A stretch of 6,322 nt of DNA from an uncultured Clostridia bacterium (lineage in GTDB: Bacteria; Bacillota; Clostridia; Christensenellales; Borkfalkiaceae), in assembly GCA_947174955.1 (NCBI GenBank), contig CAMWKX010000076.1, positions 1 through 6,322 of the forward strand, written 5' to 3'. The notes beneath the pieces were generated by a model that worked only from the letters and a program-made list of their open reading frames with translations, was not told where the DNA came from and did not search any database. The position numbers and the translations under genes were made by a program. Shown piece after piece: positions 5,344 to 6,322 of the stretch; position 1 is the first letter of the stretch, and each line of letters begins with the position of its first letter.

Positions 5344-6026
5344 AGAAGATAATCAGTGCCTGCCTTTTGGTTTTAATATTGTGCTGTTCCTTTCTTTGCG
5401 GGTGCGTGGGCGGCGCGGGGTGGTTTACTTCCTCGAAAAAGACGCGTGAAAAGATTGACGGAATGGAGGATTATCTTGCATCTCCCGAAAATTACTTCAT
5501 CGTAGTAACGCGGTACGAGGAACAGCCCGGATCGTCCTACAATGTTATAAGCAAGGCGTTGTATCTGTACACGGACGGAGGCGTTTGCTATTACGAGTTG
5601 GATTACAAGACGGGCGGCGCGGCTCACTATCAGGGAGGCGTTTTAAAAGAATACTACGACGGCAAGGAAACGGTTACCGAAGGCGGCAAAACTTTCGCGG
5701 ACGACTGGGATAAAACGGTTATCGAAGTTATGCGCAGCGAGCTTGCCAAGCCGGTGCAGGGTAAGCAGAAGGGTTATCATTATCTGTTTTTCAATTACGA
5801 TAAAGTGTTTTACGTTAACGATACGAGCGTGAGCTTCGAAGGCGTTGAGTTTACGGGCTTTGTCGTCAGTTTCCAAGCGCATAAGGACGCGCCGAAATAC
5901 CGCGACTACGAGCTTAAACTTATGAATCCAACGCTTTCATACGAACTGTACGACAATATTTCGGGGATGACGCCCGAATACGTCGCACAAAGGTACGAAT
6001 ATTTCAGAGATTACGGACAGAGTTAA
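5340..6026 (+). CDS. Lipoprotein of unknown function
   Basis: A 228-residue protein exported and lipid-anchored to the outer face of the membrane. Residues 1-21 form a signal sequence (MKKIISACLLVLILCC then SFLCG) ending in the lipobox L-C-G-C, with C22 the predicted lipidated cysteine. The mature part is Tyr/Asp/Lys-rich and probably beta-rich, with repeated aromatic strands (ALYLYTDGGVCYYELDY; HYLFFNYDKVFYVND), and ends DYGQS. No enzymatic motif was found and I do not recognise the family. Its ATG overlaps the stop of the TIM-barrel gene (ATGA, 5340-5343), which suggests translational coupling; a modest GAGG (5326-5329) lies 10 bases upstream. It is the last gene of the operon and is followed by a strong GC-rich hairpin. 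Pairing with a sugar-isomerase-like gene may hint at a shared response to carbohydrate or envelope state, but that is speculation. Confidence 0.88.
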   Translation: MKKIISACLLVLILCCSFLCGCVGGAGWFTSSKKTREKIDGMEDYLASPENYFIVVTRYEEQPGSSYNVISKALYLYTDGGVCYYELDYKTGGAAHYQGGVLKEYYDGKETVTEGGKTFADDWDKTVIEVMRSELAKPVQGKQKGYHYLFFNYDKVFYVNDTSVSFEGVEFTGFVVSFQAHKDAPKYRDYELKLMNPTLSYELYDNISGMTPEYVAQRYEYFRDYGQS

Positions 6027-6040
6027 AAAATAATTTTCAG

Positions 6041-6082
6041 CCGCCCGCGGCGCAATTTTGCGCCGCGGGCGGTAAACTTTTA
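6041..6082 (+). terminator. GC-rich hairpin ending the lipoprotein operon
   Basis: A perfect 14-bp stem (6041-6054 with 6059-6072; CCGCCCGCGGCGCA and its complement) closes an ATTT loop, followed by TAAACTTTTAG. The T-tract is interrupted, but the stem is very stable and its position 14 bases after the stop fits a terminator. It also insulates the strong promoter downstream. Confidence 0.8.
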
Positions 6083-6120
6083 GTTAAAATATATCATATA
6101 ATGAAAAGCGGTCACAAACG

Positions 6121-6190
6121 GCAAAAAAGTTTAAAAAATAAAAAAATTTTTAAATTTCTGCTTGACATATCATTTACCTTTTGTTATTAT
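6121..6190 (+). promoter_or_regulatory. Strong sigma-A-type promoter with A/T-tract UP-like element
   Basis: TTGACA (6162-6167, perfect) and TATTAT (6185-6190, 5 of 6) are 17 bp apart, with transcription expected near 6197. Bases 6122-6158 are almost pure A and T in phased-looking A-tracts directly upstream of the -35, as in UP elements of rRNA promoters. A perfect TATAAT further upstream (6097-6102) could be a second promoter, but its -35 is unclear. Confidence 0.82.
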
Positions 6191-6196
6191 ATAAAA

Positions 6197-6322
6197 GCTG
6201 TCGACTGTGACAGCACGGTTTTTCTTTAAGGAAAATCGTCGAAAAGTCCTGCTTTCGCAAGGATAACGAAGATTGACAACTGCATAGAGAAGAAGAAAAA
6301 ACAAGTACAAAAGGCAATTTTA
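6197..6322 (+). promoter_or_regulatory. Structured leader, probably of an rRNA operon
   Basis: No convincing coding start is seen from 6197 to the window edge. The predicted RNA begins with a hairpin (GCTGTC 6197-6202 with GACAGC 6209-6214), then a 10-bp stem with two G-U pairs (6215-6224 with 6230-6239), then a small stem (6247-6252 with 6257-6263, bulged A). Next comes GATTGACAACTGCATAGAG (6271-6289), which resembles the TTGAAAACT-CATAGA antitermination-like sequence that precedes rRNA genes in many Firmicutes, and then an unstructured A-rich tail. Together with the UP-like promoter this suggests that a 16S rRNA gene starts just past the window. The rRNA itself is not visible, so this is inference. 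Confidence 0.5.

Noticed and set aside
6041..6072. CRISPR, insertion-sequence end or phage attachment site in the GC-rich dyad
   Set aside because: It is a single hairpin just after a stop codon with no repeated unit, flanking duplication or nearby recombinase; a terminator explains it.
6101..6232. A 43-codon open frame starting ATGAAAAGCGGTCAC
   Set aside because: No ribosome site. It reads through the A/T-tract element, the TTGACA/TATTAT promoter and the leader hairpins, and its product is a Lys-rich low-complexity peptide.
6274..6279. A second TTGACA near the right edge as a further promoter
   Set aside because: Bases 17 bp downstream (AAGAAA-like) do not resemble a -10. The hexamer is better read as part of the rRNA-leader-type TTGACAACTGCATAGAG segment.

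Overview
The window looks like ordinary chromosome from a Gram-positive-type bacterium, most likely an uncultured or gut-type Clostridia-like Firmicute. This is inferred from AGGAGG-type Shine-Dalgarno sites, sigma-A-like promoters, many intrinsic terminators, a class V aminotransferase of the Firmicutes 'NPGRSGH' type beside a DUF3343 gene, and an AT-rich promoter and leader resembling a Firmicutes rRNA operon. No mobile element, CRISPR array, tRNA or phage gene is visible.

Layout: (1) Bases 1-76 are the last codons of EF-Tu (tuf), followed by a strong terminator. (2) Bases 207-1571 (+) encode a 454-residue secreted, membrane-anchored protein of unknown function. (3) A shared hairpin terminator near 1633-1671 separates it from the convergent nth gene (endonuclease III, minus strand, 1665-2288). 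Upstream of nth, on the same strand, lies a small DUF3343 gene (2343-2600). (4) Divergent from DUF3343 is a PLP-dependent cysteine desulfurase/selenocysteine lyase-like gene (2675-3787, +), ended by a hairpin terminator. (5) Two small unknown proteins are divergently transcribed (3836-4141 minus; 4211-4513 plus). (6) A sugar-phosphate isomerase/epimerase-like TIM barrel (4558-5343) overlaps a lipoprotein gene (5340-6026) by four bases, forming a two-gene operon. (7) The last ~300 bases hold a GC-rich terminator, an A/T-tract region, a near-consensus promoter and a structured leader, probably the start of an rRNA operon whose 16S gene lies beyond the window.

Functional links: DUF3343 and the class V aminotransferase are a known genomic pairing tied to sulfur/selenium handling, and here they share one 74-bp divergent control region. 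The TIM-barrel protein and lipoprotein are probably translationally coupled. The most notable regulatory point is that nth and the TIM-barrel gene both lack a Shine-Dalgarno site and both have a 17-bp-spaced promoter placed so that transcription should begin at the A of the ATG, so both are predicted to be leaderless. At nth the promoter is also embedded in a perfect 13-bp inverted repeat. I see no clear case for a wholly new system. The genes that remain unexplained are the 454-residue membrane protein, the divergent small-protein pair and the lipoprotein.
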